DNA from: Alphaproteobacteria bacterium
GTDB taxonomy: Bacteria; Pseudomonadota; Alphaproteobacteria; Rhizobiales; CAJQND01
Length of the DNA: 42,801 nucleotides
Direction of reading: 5' to 3'
Assembly (NCBI GenBank): GCA_024227565.1
Contig: JAAEUE010000031.1
Coordinates: 1 to 42,801, forward strand
Shown: piece by piece, positions 25,271-34,048 of the stretch
Position numbering within the stretch: position 1 is the stretch's first letter
Layout of the letters: every line of letters starts with the position of its first letter
Program-made: the position numbers and the translations under genes
The notes under the pieces: generated by a model
What the model saw: the letters and a program-made list of their open reading frames with translations, nothing else
Told to the model about the DNA's origin: nothing
Databases searched by the model: none

Positions 25271-26319
25271 TATTCTGCAACCTCTTCAAACACGCTTGGG
25301 AGAGGAGTGGCTTTTGCAGGATCCATCCATTCTGGCACCGGCATTTCCTTTTCACGAAGGAATGCGGGATTGTAAAGCTTGGAGAGATAGCGCGAGCCAT
25401 AGTCACACAGCACCGTCACCAGGGTGTGGCCGGGGCCAAGTTCGCGGGCAAGCTTGATGGTGCCCGCGATGTTGATGCCTGACGAGCCGCCAAGGCACAT
25501 GCCTTCTTCGTGGACCAGGCCGAAAATGATCTTCAGGGCGTCCGCATCCGGGATCTCGAAAGCCATGTCCGGCTCAAACCCCTCCAGATTGGCGGTGATG
25601 CGCGCCTGGCCGATCCCTTCCATTAAGGAGGAGCCCTCTGCTTTGAGTTCGCCGTCTCTGAAGTAGCGGAACAGCGCTGCGCCCTCCGGGTCTGTGAGGG
25701 CAATCTTGATGTCCGGATTTTTGCTGCGCAAATACTGTGCGGTTCCCGTCAGCGTGCCGCCAGACCCCACCGCGCAACTGAACGCGTCGATCTTGCCGCC
25801 GGTCTGCTCCCAGATCTCAGGGCCCGTAGTGTCGATGTGCGCTTGCCGGTTGGCCACGTTGTCAAACTGGTTCGCCCAGATTGCACCTTCGGGATGTTCT
25901 GCGTTCAGGCGCTCTGCAAGCCGGCCGGAATAGCGCACAAAGTTGTTGGGGTTGCGGTAGGGCTTTGCCGGCACCTGAACCAGTTCGGCTCCAAGGAGGC
26001 GCAAGGCATCCTTTTTCTCTTCGGTTTGGGTCTCGGGAATGACGATTACCGTGCGATAGCCCATGGCGCCTGCCACCATGGCCAGACCGATGCCGGTGTT
26101 GCCTGCAGTGCCTTCAACGATGATGCCGCCGGGTCCGATGGCTTTGCGCTGGACCGCGTCTTGGATGATCGAGAGCGCCGCCCGGTCTTTGACCGATTCG
26201 CTTGGGTTCATGAATTCGGCTTTGCCCAGAATGGTGCAGCCGGTTTCTTCTGATGCCCGCTTCAGTTTGATCAGCGGGGTGTTGCCGATGGTGGTGGCAA
26301 CTGAGTCATGAATGTTCAT
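25270..26319 (-). CDS. cysK: Cysteine synthase A (O-acetylserine sulfhydrylase)
   Basis: A 349-residue fold-type II PLP enzyme that makes cysteine from O-acetylserine and sulfide. The PLP lysine is Lys44 in ESVKDRAAL, followed by the substrate-binding loop GTAGNTGIGL, the PLP-phosphate loop GSGGTLTG and the C-terminal GSSGINIAG. The protein is slightly longer than E. coli CysK (323 residues), as in other alphaproteobacterial CysK2-like forms. I chose the ATG at 26319 (MNIHDSVATTIGNTPL) by family; a GTG 13 codons upstream is possible, and no strong ribosome-binding site decides. The stop TAA overlaps the alaX ATG. The 2OG-oxygenase gene ends 68 bases upstream on the same strand. Confidence 0.93.
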   Translation of the reverse strand: MNIHDSVATTIGNTPLIKLKRASEETGCTILGKAEFMNPSESVKDRAALSIIQDAVQRKAIGPGGIIVEGTAGNTGIGLAMVAGAMGYRTVIVIPETQTEEKKDALRLLGAELVQVPAKPYRNPNNFVRYSGRLAERLNAEHPEGAIWANQFDNVANRQAHIDTTGPEIWEQTGGKIDAFSCAVGSGGTLTGTAQYLRSKNPDIKIALTDPEGAALFRYFRDGELKAEGSSLMEGIGQARITANLEGFEPDMAFEIPDADALKIIFGLVHEEGMCLGGSSGINIAGTIKLARELGPGHTLVTVLCDYGSRYLSKLYNPAFLREKEMPVPEWMDPAKATPLPSVFEEVAE

Positions 26320-26387
26320 AAGAGTGTGGCCCAACCTGTTGAGCGTTGCCCAGAGCACAGATACATAAGGGCGAATGCGCGCGGTTT

Positions 26388-26963
26388 CTAGAAAATACGA
26401 TGGATAAATGTCGTGCAGACGTATTTGGGTCCGCTTTTCGGCGGCGCACCCCTGTGCCGGTAGGTCCAGCCAACCGGAAAGAAGGCAATGCGGCCCGTCA
26501 CGGGCTTGATGCGAACATCCTGGTCCTCAAACTCGGTATGGCCGCCTTTTTCCACATCATTGAAGTACCATTGCGCGGCAAGACAACGTGTTTGGTTTTG
26601 GGCTGAATTGTTATCGATATGCCAGTGAAACTGGCCGCCCAGGTCATATTTTTTGAGGCGTAATGGCTCAGCGTGCAGATCGTTGTGGTCCGAACCAGCC
26701 AGAAATTTCACATCATTTTGATAGCGGCCCAGGTGAGCGGACAAGCTGCTTTGCAAAACAGCGATCACATCGCCCCAACTGTCTTCGGGCAGAATCAGTT
26801 CGGTTGTTTGCTTGCCTTCCAGATCCAGCTCCGCGCCTTCATTGCCGGAAACTTTGCCCTGTTCGCAGGCCGGGTCCTGATCAAAGCGTTGGATGATTTG
26901 TTCACACACAGAAAGATCAAGAGCGTCGTCATAATATCTGATAAATTTAGGCACAGCGATCAT
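26388..26963 (-). CDS. 2-oxoglutarate/Fe(II)-dependent oxygenase, prolyl-4-hydroxylase-like
   Basis: A 191-residue double-stranded beta-helix oxygenase. The iron-binding facial triad is His115 and Asp117 in FHWHIDNN and His170 in YRHRGAPP, with Lys180 ten residues later to bind the 2-oxoglutarate C5-carboxylate, the arrangement found in prolyl 4-hydroxylases. It fits the small bacterial P4H/PKHD group that hydroxylates proline or other residues in proteins or free small molecules; the target is unknown. It precedes cysK on the same strand. The upstream region (26964-27313), shared with a divergent EamA transporter gene, holds two palindromes. Family call is strong. Confidence 0.88.
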   Translation of the reverse strand: MIAVPKFIRYYDDALDLSVCEQIIQRFDQDPACEQGKVSGNEGAELDLEGKQTTELILPEDSWGDVIAVLQSSLSAHLGRYQNDVKFLAGSDHNDLHAEPLRLKKYDLGGQFHWHIDNNSAQNQTRCLAAQWYFNDVEKGGHTEFEDQDVRIKPVTGRIAFFPVGWTYRHRGAPPKSGPKYVCTTFIHRIF

Positions 26964-27313
26964 GTTCCGATTTAAAAATACTGGTAACGGTTCTCATAAC
27001 TGAACCGGATAAAGTCAAGTTCAACCATGATCTGGCGGTAGATTCGATGCCAACGGTGGCATTGCACTGTGCAATTGTTCAAACTGAGAAAAAATTATTT
27101 CCTTTTTCAGCAACTTGAGGTAGGTGGAACGCACCGCTGTAACGGTAGATATGGCCACAGATTCTGTGGATGGAAGCCGAGGGAAAGTATGAGCTGTCTA
27201 TTTGTGGATTCCCGTCCGCACGTCAAAACGTCGGTCGGAGGATAGAGCGTGCGCTTGGCCTTCCAGCTCTTGGTTGTTTTTCAGCCTATGCAACTGAGGA
27301 CGTGAAACCCGTC
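26964..27313. promoter_or_regulatory. Divergent intergenic region with two operator-like palindromes
   Basis: No gene is seen in these 350 bases between the 2OG-oxygenase gene (-) and the EamA transporter gene (+). ATTGCACTGTGCAAT at 27061-27075 is a perfect 15-bp palindrome with a one-base centre; its inner part has the T-N11-A form recognised by LysR-type regulators. CCACAG-att-CTGTGG at 27155-27169 is a second perfect inverted repeat. Both sit where a regulator could act on either gene. An open extension of the transporter frame upstream to 27170 exists, but it starts inside the second palindrome with no ribosome-binding site. Confidence 0.45.
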
Positions 27314-28192
27314 ATGACCTCGCAGCCACAAGTCCGTCAACGCATCAATAACCACCGCAAGGGCTTGGTGATTACGGGCATCGGCGCGTTCTTGATGACG
27401 TTCGACATTCCCCTCGTCAGATTGGCCGAAAGTGACGAGTGGACGGTGGTTTATGTGCGCGGCATGTGCGTGTTTTTCGTCATGCTGGGCTACTGGTTTT
27501 GGACGCACTTCCGGCGCGGCAACACCATTCCCTTTATCAATGGTGTTGAAGGATTTGCTGCTGCTGCAACATTTGCTGTCACCAACATCTCATTTATGAC
27601 GGCCATTCATCACACGACAGCGGCAAATGCGGTCTTCATTTTGGCCTTTGCGCCGTTATTCGCCGCCATCTTATCACGCATATTTTTGGCCGAGCCAGTT
27701 CGGATCCATACCTGGCTGGCGATTGGGGTAGCCATTGCGGGCATTTTAATTATTGCAACCTCAGGTTTTGATTCCGGGCACACATTTGGCGACTTCATGG
27801 CACTGATTGCTGCGACTTCTCTCGCAAGCTCTTTGACCATCATGCGGTGGTCGGGCAAGGACATGACGTTCTCGCCGGGCTTTGGCAGTCTCCTGACAGC
27901 AATTGTTGCTGTGTGGTTTGCCGATCCATTCTCGCTAAACACCACTCAAACTGCGCTATTGGGTTTCAACAGTCTTCTCATCATGCCGGTTTCACTCGGC
28001 CTTTTGGCCTTGGGTACGCGTTATATATCGGCTCCCGAAGTGGCTATGTTGATGCTGTTGGATTCGTTTCTCGCGCCGGTTTGGGTCTGGCTTTTGCTGG
28101 GAGAAGTGCCAGCAGGTCAGGTGCTTGTTGGAGGGGCTATTGTGATCAGTGCCATTCTTGTGCACAGCGTCATGCAAGCTAAGCGTGCATAA
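27314..28192 (+). CDS. EamA-family (DMT superfamily) drug/metabolite transporter
   Basis: A 292-residue inner-membrane protein with about ten hydrophobic helices arranged as two EamA repeats (first repeat about residues 17-145, second about 150-285). The end of repeat one, THTAANAVFILAFAPLFAAILSRIFLAE-like, and of repeat two, ISAPEVAMLMLLDSFLAPVWVWLLLGE, are the classic glycine/alanine-rich DMT segments. Such proteins export amino acids, purines or other metabolites; the substrate is not predictable. I preferred the ATG at 27314, which gives normal family length and has GAGGA 13 bases upstream, over an open extension back to 27170. Confidence 0.88.
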   Translation: MTSQPQVRQRINNHRKGLVITGIGAFLMTFDIPLVRLAESDEWTVVYVRGMCVFFVMLGYWFWTHFRRGNTIPFINGVEGFAAAATFAVTNISFMTAIHHTTAANAVFILAFAPLFAAILSRIFLAEPVRIHTWLAIGVAIAGILIIATSGFDSGHTFGDFMALIAATSLASSLTIMRWSGKDMTFSPGFGSLLTAIVAVWFADPFSLNTTQTALLGFNSLLIMPVSLGLLALGTRYISAPEVAMLMLLDSFLAPVWVWLLLGEVPAGQVLVGGAIVISAILVHSVMQAKRA

Positions 28193-28328
28193 TTCACGTC
28201 TGCATTCTGCCCAATTGTTTACCGAATAGTAATCGCCAAATGGGACCTTGTCAGGAATGGTATGGTCAATAGTGGATTGGTCGCACCAGCCTAGATAAAT
28301 TTTGGTAAGTGCCGGGGGGGACTTGCGA

Positions 28329-29102
28329 ATGATGCAGAACGCCCAATTGTGGATAAGCAACGGTAAGCTTATCGAGATAGACCCTTCGGTCGTCGAACGA
28401 CGCGGTGTCGATTCATTGTTGCGCGATGACCGACTCGTTCTCGTCACCGTCAATTCTCGTGGAACCTCTGTGCACTGGTACCTGGCCAACGCCAGTTGGT
28501 CCTCCCTCTATTCAGTCATAAGCCACTTGCGAGTGTGCCCTTCACCATTTCAGCTGAACTACTTTGTTGAAGCGTGGGCCACCGAACGCTTTGTCAGTTC
28601 GAAAGAAGCCGGCCGCCGGATCGATGAACTGATTGGCAAGAGTGACGTCCGTTTGTCGCGCAAAGCCTATATTGATGAGAGGGAACTGGACAAAGGGGCG
28701 ATGCCTCAACTGCTGCAGCTTGCCTATGAGGAACACGCAGCGATGACGGAACACCGGGTTGATACGGTGTTTCACGAAGACAGCAACATGTTCTACCTGG
28801 AACGTGCCGGCGAGAATTCCTTGCTTTCGCGAATAATGGGGGAGCATTGGACAACGGAATTTGCCGGACGAGAGGAAGTCTCTGATACTGACTTCGACTA
28901 TGAGGTCATGTCCTACTACGAGAATGTTCTCACCACAGACGCGCCCCGCTTCGACCACGTGTTCGCATCCATCACACCGCCCGGTGGTGCCCCCATTTGG
29001 GCTTCGTATCTTCGGTTGATTGTGCCCTCGAAGTTCGAGGATGGGCGTATCGGGGTTTCATCGTTTTGTCAGACCAACCCGTTCACGCCGAAATTGATCT
29101 AG
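28329..29102 (+). CDS. Hypothetical protein, possible PAS-like C-terminal domain
   Basis: A 257-residue soluble protein that I do not recognise as a named family. The N-terminal 80 residues contain strand-rich segments (RLVLVTVNSRGTSVHWYLANASW). The C-terminal half, from about YEEHAAMTEHRVDTVFHED, has the look of a small PAS-type sensor domain, with RFDHVFASITPPGGAPIWASYLRLIVPSK near the end as the last two strands; this is inference from pattern only. The ATG at 28329 (with another ATG directly after) follows a GGGGGGGA stretch. It is convergent with the next unrecognised gene, with only 14 bases between the stops. No DNA-binding or kinase domain is present. Confidence 0.65.
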   Translation: MMQNAQLWISNGKLIEIDPSVVERRGVDSLLRDDRLVLVTVNSRGTSVHWYLANASWSSLYSVISHLRVCPSPFQLNYFVEAWATERFVSSKEAGRRIDELIGKSDVRLSRKAYIDERELDKGAMPQLLQLAYEEHAAMTEHRVDTVFHEDSNMFYLERAGENSLLSRIMGEHWTTEFAGREEVSDTDFDYEVMSYYENVLTTDAPRFDHVFASITPPGGAPIWASYLRLIVPSKFEDGRIGVSSFCQTNPFTPKLI

Positions 29103-29116
29103 ACATCTGACCGGAC

Positions 29117-29863
29117 CTAGTCTTCGCGGAACAACGCCTCGTCGATCAAAACTTCCAGGTCCGAGCGCCGCGCCAACATCAGCCATTCATTTTTCGATGC
29201 TCCTTCAGGCTCCCACTCCCATCTGTAGACGCTCGGTTCGATGATTGGGTAGCCCCAGCGCACAGAATGTCCCCGTCTGGACAGGTGCTCATACATGCAG
29301 CCCCAAATTGCCGAGGGATGCCATTTGAGCAGCGCTAGTATCATGCCGTAACGCGAAAACAGATCGGGCAGGCTCTCGCGCCGACGGTCCGGGTGGATCC
29401 AGGCTTCGCCGAAATAGACCACCTGTCCCTTTACCTGTTCGGTTTGCGACCCCATCGGCGGGCGCACGAATGTTGGCACCACCGGTTCTGAGCGCTTGTG
29501 ATAGAGCCCGAGCATCCAGGTCAAGCTCCAGTCTGCCAGATTGGTGTCGATAAAATCGACCCGGTAGGCCTGCATCATGACGGTCTCGTTGTTTTCATCC
29601 AACGCCCGCATCCAAAACGCCTTGTTGTCGCCAAAGGCGTTGATGTCGTCATCAAACATGGGACTGACAAGGTCGCTGCGAACCCGCAGGCGTTCACGCT
29701 TGAACTCAGCCATGTCGCCGCTCATTTCAGTCGATAGGCCGTGTGCTTTTGCGCGCTCATCAAGGCGCAAGAGCGCCCTGGCAGCGCGCAACGGGTTGTT
29801 CAATCCTTCGACCACAGGGTGTCCACCAAACGGAATCTGTCCCAATATGAGACAATCGTTCAT
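29117..29863 (-). CDS. Hypothetical protein of unknown function (248 aa)
   Basis: A 248-residue soluble protein with a high content of Trp and Arg and no recognisable signal peptide or membrane helix. Segments such as VVYFGEAWIHPDRRRESLPDLFSRYGMILALL might suggest a GNAT-type acyl-CoA pocket (a strand followed by an Arg-rich loop and helix), but the match is weak and I do not claim it. The frame is intact and long and the stop is close to the convergent neighbour, which supports a real gene. No function can be given. Confidence 0.65.
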   Translation of the reverse strand: MNDCLILGQIPFGGHPVVEGLNNPLRAARALLRLDERAKAHGLSTEMSGDMAEFKRERLRVRSDLVSPMFDDDINAFGDNKAFWMRALDENNETVMMQAYRVDFIDTNLADWSLTWMLGLYHKRSEPVVPTFVRPPMGSQTEQVKGQVVYFGEAWIHPDRRRESLPDLFSRYGMILALLKWHPSAIWGCMYEHLSRRGHSVRWGYPIIEPSVYRWEWEPEGASKNEWLMLARRSDLEVLIDEALFRED

Positions 29864-30118
29864 AAATCAGCGCCCAGATGGGGCAATACGCTGAATGTTG
29901 CAAGTCCGGTGCTCATTTTTTGCCTCTGCGCCGCGGATCAATTTGGGCTCTTGATCGCCTAACAAACGCGCTTCCTCAAAACGTTAATATGTTTGACGTG
30001 CCGGTGACTTGCGTTCTAGCCTGCCGGTCTGGGAGTTTCCACGGACACGCGGTGGCGGCGGAATGCAAACGCAGTCCGTTGACAACACCGTGGGATCTGG
30101 TTTCGGGAGGACGTTGTT

Positions 30119-31762
30119 GTGGCCTGGTTTGTCGGCTTGATTATCCTGATTGTCGTCGCCATTTTGGCGATCATTTTTCTGAACAAGTTCTATCGAAAAT
30201 CGACCCGGGAAGTTGCCTTGGTGCGAACCGGGGCAGGAGGCCAGAGGGTCATTCTGGACGGCGGCTGCCTTGCCTTGCCGTTCCTCCACAAGGTGTCTGA
30301 GGTCAACATGAGGACCACACGCCTGGAGATGGAGCGTCTTGGCCCCAAGTCGATCATCACCAAAGACAGGTTGCGGGTGGACGCGGCCGTTGAGTTCTAT
30401 GTGCGGGTCCAGCCAACAGCCGGAGGGGTTGCAACCGCTGCGCAGGCCTTGGCGGGCAAATCGTTCCGGGCTTCCGAGCTGGCCGAGACTTTGGAAGGCA
30501 AGCTGGTGGATGCAATGCTTTCCGTCGCAGCCCGCTACACCATGGACAGTTTGCAAGATGAGCGGGCTAAGTATGTGGCGGAGGTTTCTGAGGCGTTGCA
30601 CGAAAACCTTGGTCAGAACGGCCTCGTGTTGGAATCGGTGTCCCTTACGCGGTTGGACCAAACTCCCTTCCATGCGCTGGATGAGAACAATGCCTTCAAT
30701 GCGTTGGGCATGCGCCGGCTTGCTGAAATTATCGCAGTCAACAAGAAGGAACGGGCCGAGATCGAGAGCGATGCAGATGTTTCGGTGCGCAGAAGTCATC
30801 TTGAAGCAACCAAGCGTAAGCTTTTGATCGAGCAAGAAGAAGAGCAGGCGATGATTGAGCAGCAGCGGGAAATTGAAACCTCCCGCGCGATCAGCCAGGC
30901 AGATGTGGCCGAACAGCAGGCAGATGCAGAATTGCGCCGCGAGCATGCCCGGATCAACCGCGAGCAGGATGTGCGTTCCAGCGAGATCGAGCGCGACCGC
31001 GCGGTGCGGGCGCTGGAAGTTGAATCGTCCCTACGCACGGAAACCGCACAGATCGACAAGGCCATTCAGCTTGCGGCAAAAAACATTGAGGAAGCCAAGG
31101 CCAAGACCAAAACACAAGGCGCGCTGGCCGAAGAGGTCGCGGCCCAGGAGACCGTTGAGACCGAACGTCAGAAAGCGGTAGCTGACCGGGAGAAGGAACT
31201 GGCCCTCATCCGCGCCCGCGAACAGGCCGAGGTTGATGAAACCAGGGTGGAGAGCGAAACTGAAACCATACGGGCCATGGCATCGGCAGAGGCCGAAGCG
31301 ATCGTCGAACGCGCCAAGGCGCAGAAGAACCAGCTGATCGCCAAGGCAGAGGGCGAGGCAGCGCTCATCAAGGCTGAGAATGCCCAGAGCGACGAGCTGA
31401 TCGCCATGAAGCTGGATATGGCCAAGCTCGATACCCTGCCGGATCTGGTGGGCAAGATGCTCAAGCCGGCAGAAAAGATCGAGTCTATCCGCATTAATCA
31501 CATCACCGGCTTTGGGCCGGGCGGCGGCGGAGGTGGTTCAACTGGTGAGGCAGGCGACAAGGCAGTGGTCAATCAAGTGGTTGATGGGGTGCTGAACATG
31601 GCCTTGCAGATGCCAGCGGTAAAAAAGTTAGGTGAGGAAGTCGGCATGAACATTGCCGATGGAGTGAGCGGCCTGTCCGATTCGCTCACCTCCAAGAGCT
31701 CTGAAACAAATGAAGACACCCCCCAAAAAACATCTTCCAAAGACGACAAGACCGATGCCTGA
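30119..31762 (+). CDS. Flotillin-family membrane scaffold protein (SPFH/Band 7, YqiK-like)
   Basis: A 547-residue protein. One N-terminal membrane helix (residues 3-22, WFVGLIILIVVAILAIIFL) is followed by an SPFH/Band 7 domain to about residue 200 (STREVALVRTG; DGGCLALPFLHKVSEV), then a long Glu/Ala-rich coiled coil to about 450 with many EAEA-type repeats, as in flotillins. A Gly-rich stretch (GPGGGGGGS) and an acidic/Ser tail close it. Flotillins organise membrane microdomains. The start is a GTG with CGGGAGG at 30104-30110 upstream, an 8-base spacer. The binding-protein gene of the downstream ABC transporter begins 35 bases after the stop, so the flotillin is probably the first gene of that operon, an unusual partner for a transporter. 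Confidence 0.9.
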   Translation: MAWFVGLIILIVVAILAIIFLNKFYRKSTREVALVRTGAGGQRVILDGGCLALPFLHKVSEVNMRTTRLEMERLGPKSIITKDRLRVDAAVEFYVRVQPTAGGVATAAQALAGKSFRASELAETLEGKLVDAMLSVAARYTMDSLQDERAKYVAEVSEALHENLGQNGLVLESVSLTRLDQTPFHALDENNAFNALGMRRLAEIIAVNKKERAEIESDADVSVRRSHLEATKRKLLIEQEEEQAMIEQQREIETSRAISQADVAEQQADAELRREHARINREQDVRSSEIERDRAVRALEVESSLRTETAQIDKAIQLAAKNIEEAKAKTKTQGALAEEVAAQETVETERQKAVADREKELALIRAREQAEVDETRVESETETIRAMASAEAEAIVERAKAQKNQLIAKAEGEAALIKAENAQSDELIAMKLDMAKLDTLPDLVGKMLKPAEKIESIRINHITGFGPGGGGGGSTGEAGDKAVVNQVVDGVLNMALQMPAVKKLGEEVGMNIADGVSGLSDSLTSKSSETNEDTPQKTSSKDDKTDA

Positions 31763-31796
31763 TGACCAATCAGGTCACACCAACAAGGAGAATATC

Positions 31797-33050
31797 ATGT
31801 CACTCGACCGCAGATCCGTTCTGAAAGGCGCCAGCGCCGCCACAGTAGCCCTGGCCGCGCCGGGCATCATTGGCCGGGCGCAGGCGGCAGACACCATCAA
31901 GATGGTGAGCATTCTCGACCAGTCTGGTGGCTTGGACATTTACGGCAAGCCCATGGTTGACGCCACGAAGTTGGCTGTCGAGGAGATCAATGGCGCCGGC
32001 GGCCTATTGGGGAAACAGGTTGAACTTAAATTGTACGACCCGCAGTCCACCATTCAGTTCTACACCCAGTATGCCACACAGGCAGCAGCGGGTGACAAGG
32101 CCCATGTGGTTCATGCTGGCATCACGTCCGCTTCTCGCGAGGCGATCCGTCCAACCTTGGGGCGCTTCAAAACCCTCTACTTCTACAACACGCTCTATGA
32201 AGGTGGGGTCTGTGACCGCAACACGTTCTGTACCGGTTCAACACCAGCGCAAACCGTTGAAAAACTCGTGCCCTACTGCATGAAAAAGTGGGGCAAGAAG
32301 GTCTATATCGTTGCAGCAGATTACAACTACGGCCACATCACCGCCCAGTGGGTTAAAAAGTATGTGGCCGACAATGGCGGCGAAGCGGTTGAGATCGAGT
32401 TCTTCCCGCTCGACGTCACCAACTTTGGCCCGACCATCAAGAAGATCCAGGCCGCCAAGCCCGATATGGTCATGTCCGCCCTGGTGGGCGGCGCCCATGT
32501 GTCGTTCTACCGGCAATATGCTGCTGCAGGCATGAACAAGAACGTGCCGATCGCGTCGACCACCTTCGGGGTTGGCAACGAGCACACGCTCATCTCGGCC
32601 GAAGAGGGCAACGGCATGATCGTCGCCTACAGCTACCTTCAGGAAATCCAGTCAGACGCAAACAAGGCCTTCGTGAAGCGGTTCCAGGATAAATATGGTG
32701 CCAAGGCCCCATACCTCAACGAACTGGCCGCCCGCAGCTATGAGGCGGCCTATCTTTGGGCGGAGGGCGTGAAGAAAGCCGGCACAACCGATCAGATGCC
32801 TGTGATCGAAGCCTTGGAGGGCGGGGTCAGCTATGCCGGGCCGAGCGGCAATATCTCGATTGAGCCGAAGACCCACCATGCCATCCAGAATGTGTTCCTG
32901 GCCGAGTTGAATGACCAGAAGTTCACCATTCTGGAGAGCCACGAGCAGCAACCGCCAACGGACACACTGTTGGTGTGCGATCTGAAGGCCGACCCGAACC
33001 AGGCAAAGTTTTACTTTGAGAACGGCCTGGAGGCTGCTGGCATCAAGTAG
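31797..33050 (+). CDS. Urea/short-chain-amide ABC transporter, substrate-binding protein (UrtA/FmdD type)
   Basis: A 417-residue periplasmic binding protein of the Peripla_BP_5 group (UrtA, FmdD, AmiC). The N terminus has a twin-arginine-type signal (DRRSVLKG, hydrophobic Ala-rich stretch, cleavage near AQA), suggesting export folded through Tat. The mature part starts DTIKMVSILDQSGGLDIYG and has the strongly conserved LYFYNTLYEGGVCDRNTFCTG and KVYIVAADYNYGHITAQW segments. Homologues bind urea, formamide or acetamide-like compounds. The ATG at 31797 has AAGGAG at 31785-31790. The permease and ATPase genes follow. With an amidase fused to one ATPase, an amide ligand is more likely than an amino acid. 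Confidence 0.9.
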   Translation: MSLDRRSVLKGASAATVALAAPGIIGRAQAADTIKMVSILDQSGGLDIYGKPMVDATKLAVEEINGAGGLLGKQVELKLYDPQSTIQFYTQYATQAAAGDKAHVVHAGITSASREAIRPTLGRFKTLYFYNTLYEGGVCDRNTFCTGSTPAQTVEKLVPYCMKKWGKKVYIVAADYNYGHITAQWVKKYVADNGGEAVEIEFFPLDVTNFGPTIKKIQAAKPDMVMSALVGGAHVSFYRQYAAAGMNKNVPIASTTFGVGNEHTLISAEEGNGMIVAYSYLQEIQSDANKAFVKRFQDKYGAKAPYLNELAARSYEAAYLWAEGVKKAGTTDQMPVIEALEGGVSYAGPSGNISIEPKTHHAIQNVFLAELNDQKFTILESHEQQPPTDTLLVCDLKADPNQAKFYFENGLEAAGIK

Positions 33051-33178
33051 GCAACCTTAGGGGCCAAGGTAAGGGCGCGTAGATTATGGGGTGTATTCGC
33101 ATGGTGGATGATGTGCCGCGCGGCGCGTGCCGCCATGCGCTCCCTGCCGCCCCCATGGCGGGGGGAGGCTGACCCTCT
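33051..33178. promoter_or_regulatory. Intercistronic region with a GC-rich hairpin after the binding-protein gene
   Basis: These 128 bases separate the binding-protein gene from the first permease gene. CCGCC-cccat-GGCGG at 33147-33161 forms a short GC-rich stem, next to which the GGGGGAGG ribosome-binding site of the permease lies. Such hairpins after a binding-protein gene often lower or process downstream expression so that binding protein exceeds permease; that role here is inferred. There is no U-run, so complete termination is not expected. Confidence 0.4.
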
Positions 33179-34048
33179 ATGGACCTTTTCGTCGCCCTTG
33201 CCCTGCAGATCATCTACGGCATCGCCAACCTCGTGCTGATCAGCCTGGGGCTCGCAATCATCTTCGGCATGATGCGGGTCATCAATCTGGCGCACGGCGA
33301 GTTTCTGATGCTCGGCGGCTATACGGTAGTTGTCTCCACCAACAATGGCGTCAACCTGTGGGTGGCCATGTTCATCCTGGCGCCCCTGGTGGTGGGGCTC
33401 ATTGGGGTGATTGTGGAACGCTGTCTGATCCGGTTCCTATATGGACGCATGGTGGACACATTACTTGCCACTTGGGGGCTCAGTCTTTTGCTGATCGGTT
33501 TGGTCACCACGATCTTCGGGGCTCAAACCTCAACGACAATCTCAGCGCCGTTCGGCCCCATTCAAATTGGCGACTACACATCCAGCGGCTACGAGCTGTT
33601 CCTCATCTGCGTGGCGGTGTTGCTCTCGCTGGCGGTCTATCTGGTGCTGAGGCTCACCAAGCTTGGACTGGTGGCCCGCGGCACCATGCAGAGCGCTGAT
33701 ATGGCGGCGGCGCTGGGTGTATCGACCTCCAAAATCTACATGATCACATTCGGCCTTGGCGCTGCAGTCTCCGGGTTTGCAGGCGCGCTGCTTGCACCCA
33801 TTACCGGAGTGCTGCCGACCATCGGAGCGACCTACATTGCCAAGGCGTTCATCACCGTCATCAGCGGCGGTGCAGCCATTTTGGCAGGCACAGCGTCGGC
33901 GTCGGTTCTGTTGGGTGGCATCAACGGCATCATGGCGTTCGTGACCGGTCCCACAATCGGTGAAGTTGCCCTGCTGGTGGCGGCCATTATCCTTTTGCGC
34001 CTCATGCCGCGCGGTATCACTGGCCGCTTTTTCAGGAAAAACCTGTGA
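33179..34048 (+). CDS. ABC transporter permease, LivH/UrtB type
   Basis: A 289-residue inner-membrane permease of the branched-chain-amino-acid/urea family, with eight or so hydrophobic helices. Typical segments are LISLGLAIIFGMMRVINLAHGEFLMLGGY near the N terminus (the LivH hallmark NLAHGEF) and the cytoplasmic coupling region GLVARGTMQSADMAAALGVSTSKIY. It has a strong GGGGGAGG ribosome-binding site ten bases before the ATG. The stop TGA overlaps the next gene's GTG start by four bases (GTGA), tying the two permease halves together in translation. Confidence 0.92.
   Translation: MDLFVALALQIIYGIANLVLISLGLAIIFGMMRVINLAHGEFLMLGGYTVVVSTNNGVNLWVAMFILAPLVVGLIGVIVERCLIRFLYGRMVDTLLATWGLSLLLIGLVTTIFGAQTSTTISAPFGPIQIGDYTSSGYELFLICVAVLLSLAVYLVLRLTKLGLVARGTMQSADMAAALGVSTSKIYMITFGLGAAVSGFAGALLAPITGVLPTIGATYIAKAFITVISGGAAILAGTASASVLLGGINGIMAFVTGPTIGEVALLVAAIILLRLMPRGITGRFFRKNL

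Noticed and set aside
30079..30084. TTGACA hexamer upstream of the flotillin gene as a -35 box
   Set aside because: No acceptable -10 hexamer at 16-18 bases downstream; the ribosome-binding site already starts at 30104.
29984..30946. Open frame of 320 codons on the minus strand
   Set aside because: Antisense to the flotillin gene and its upstream region; no motif, and the sense gene has a good ribosome-binding site and domain structure.
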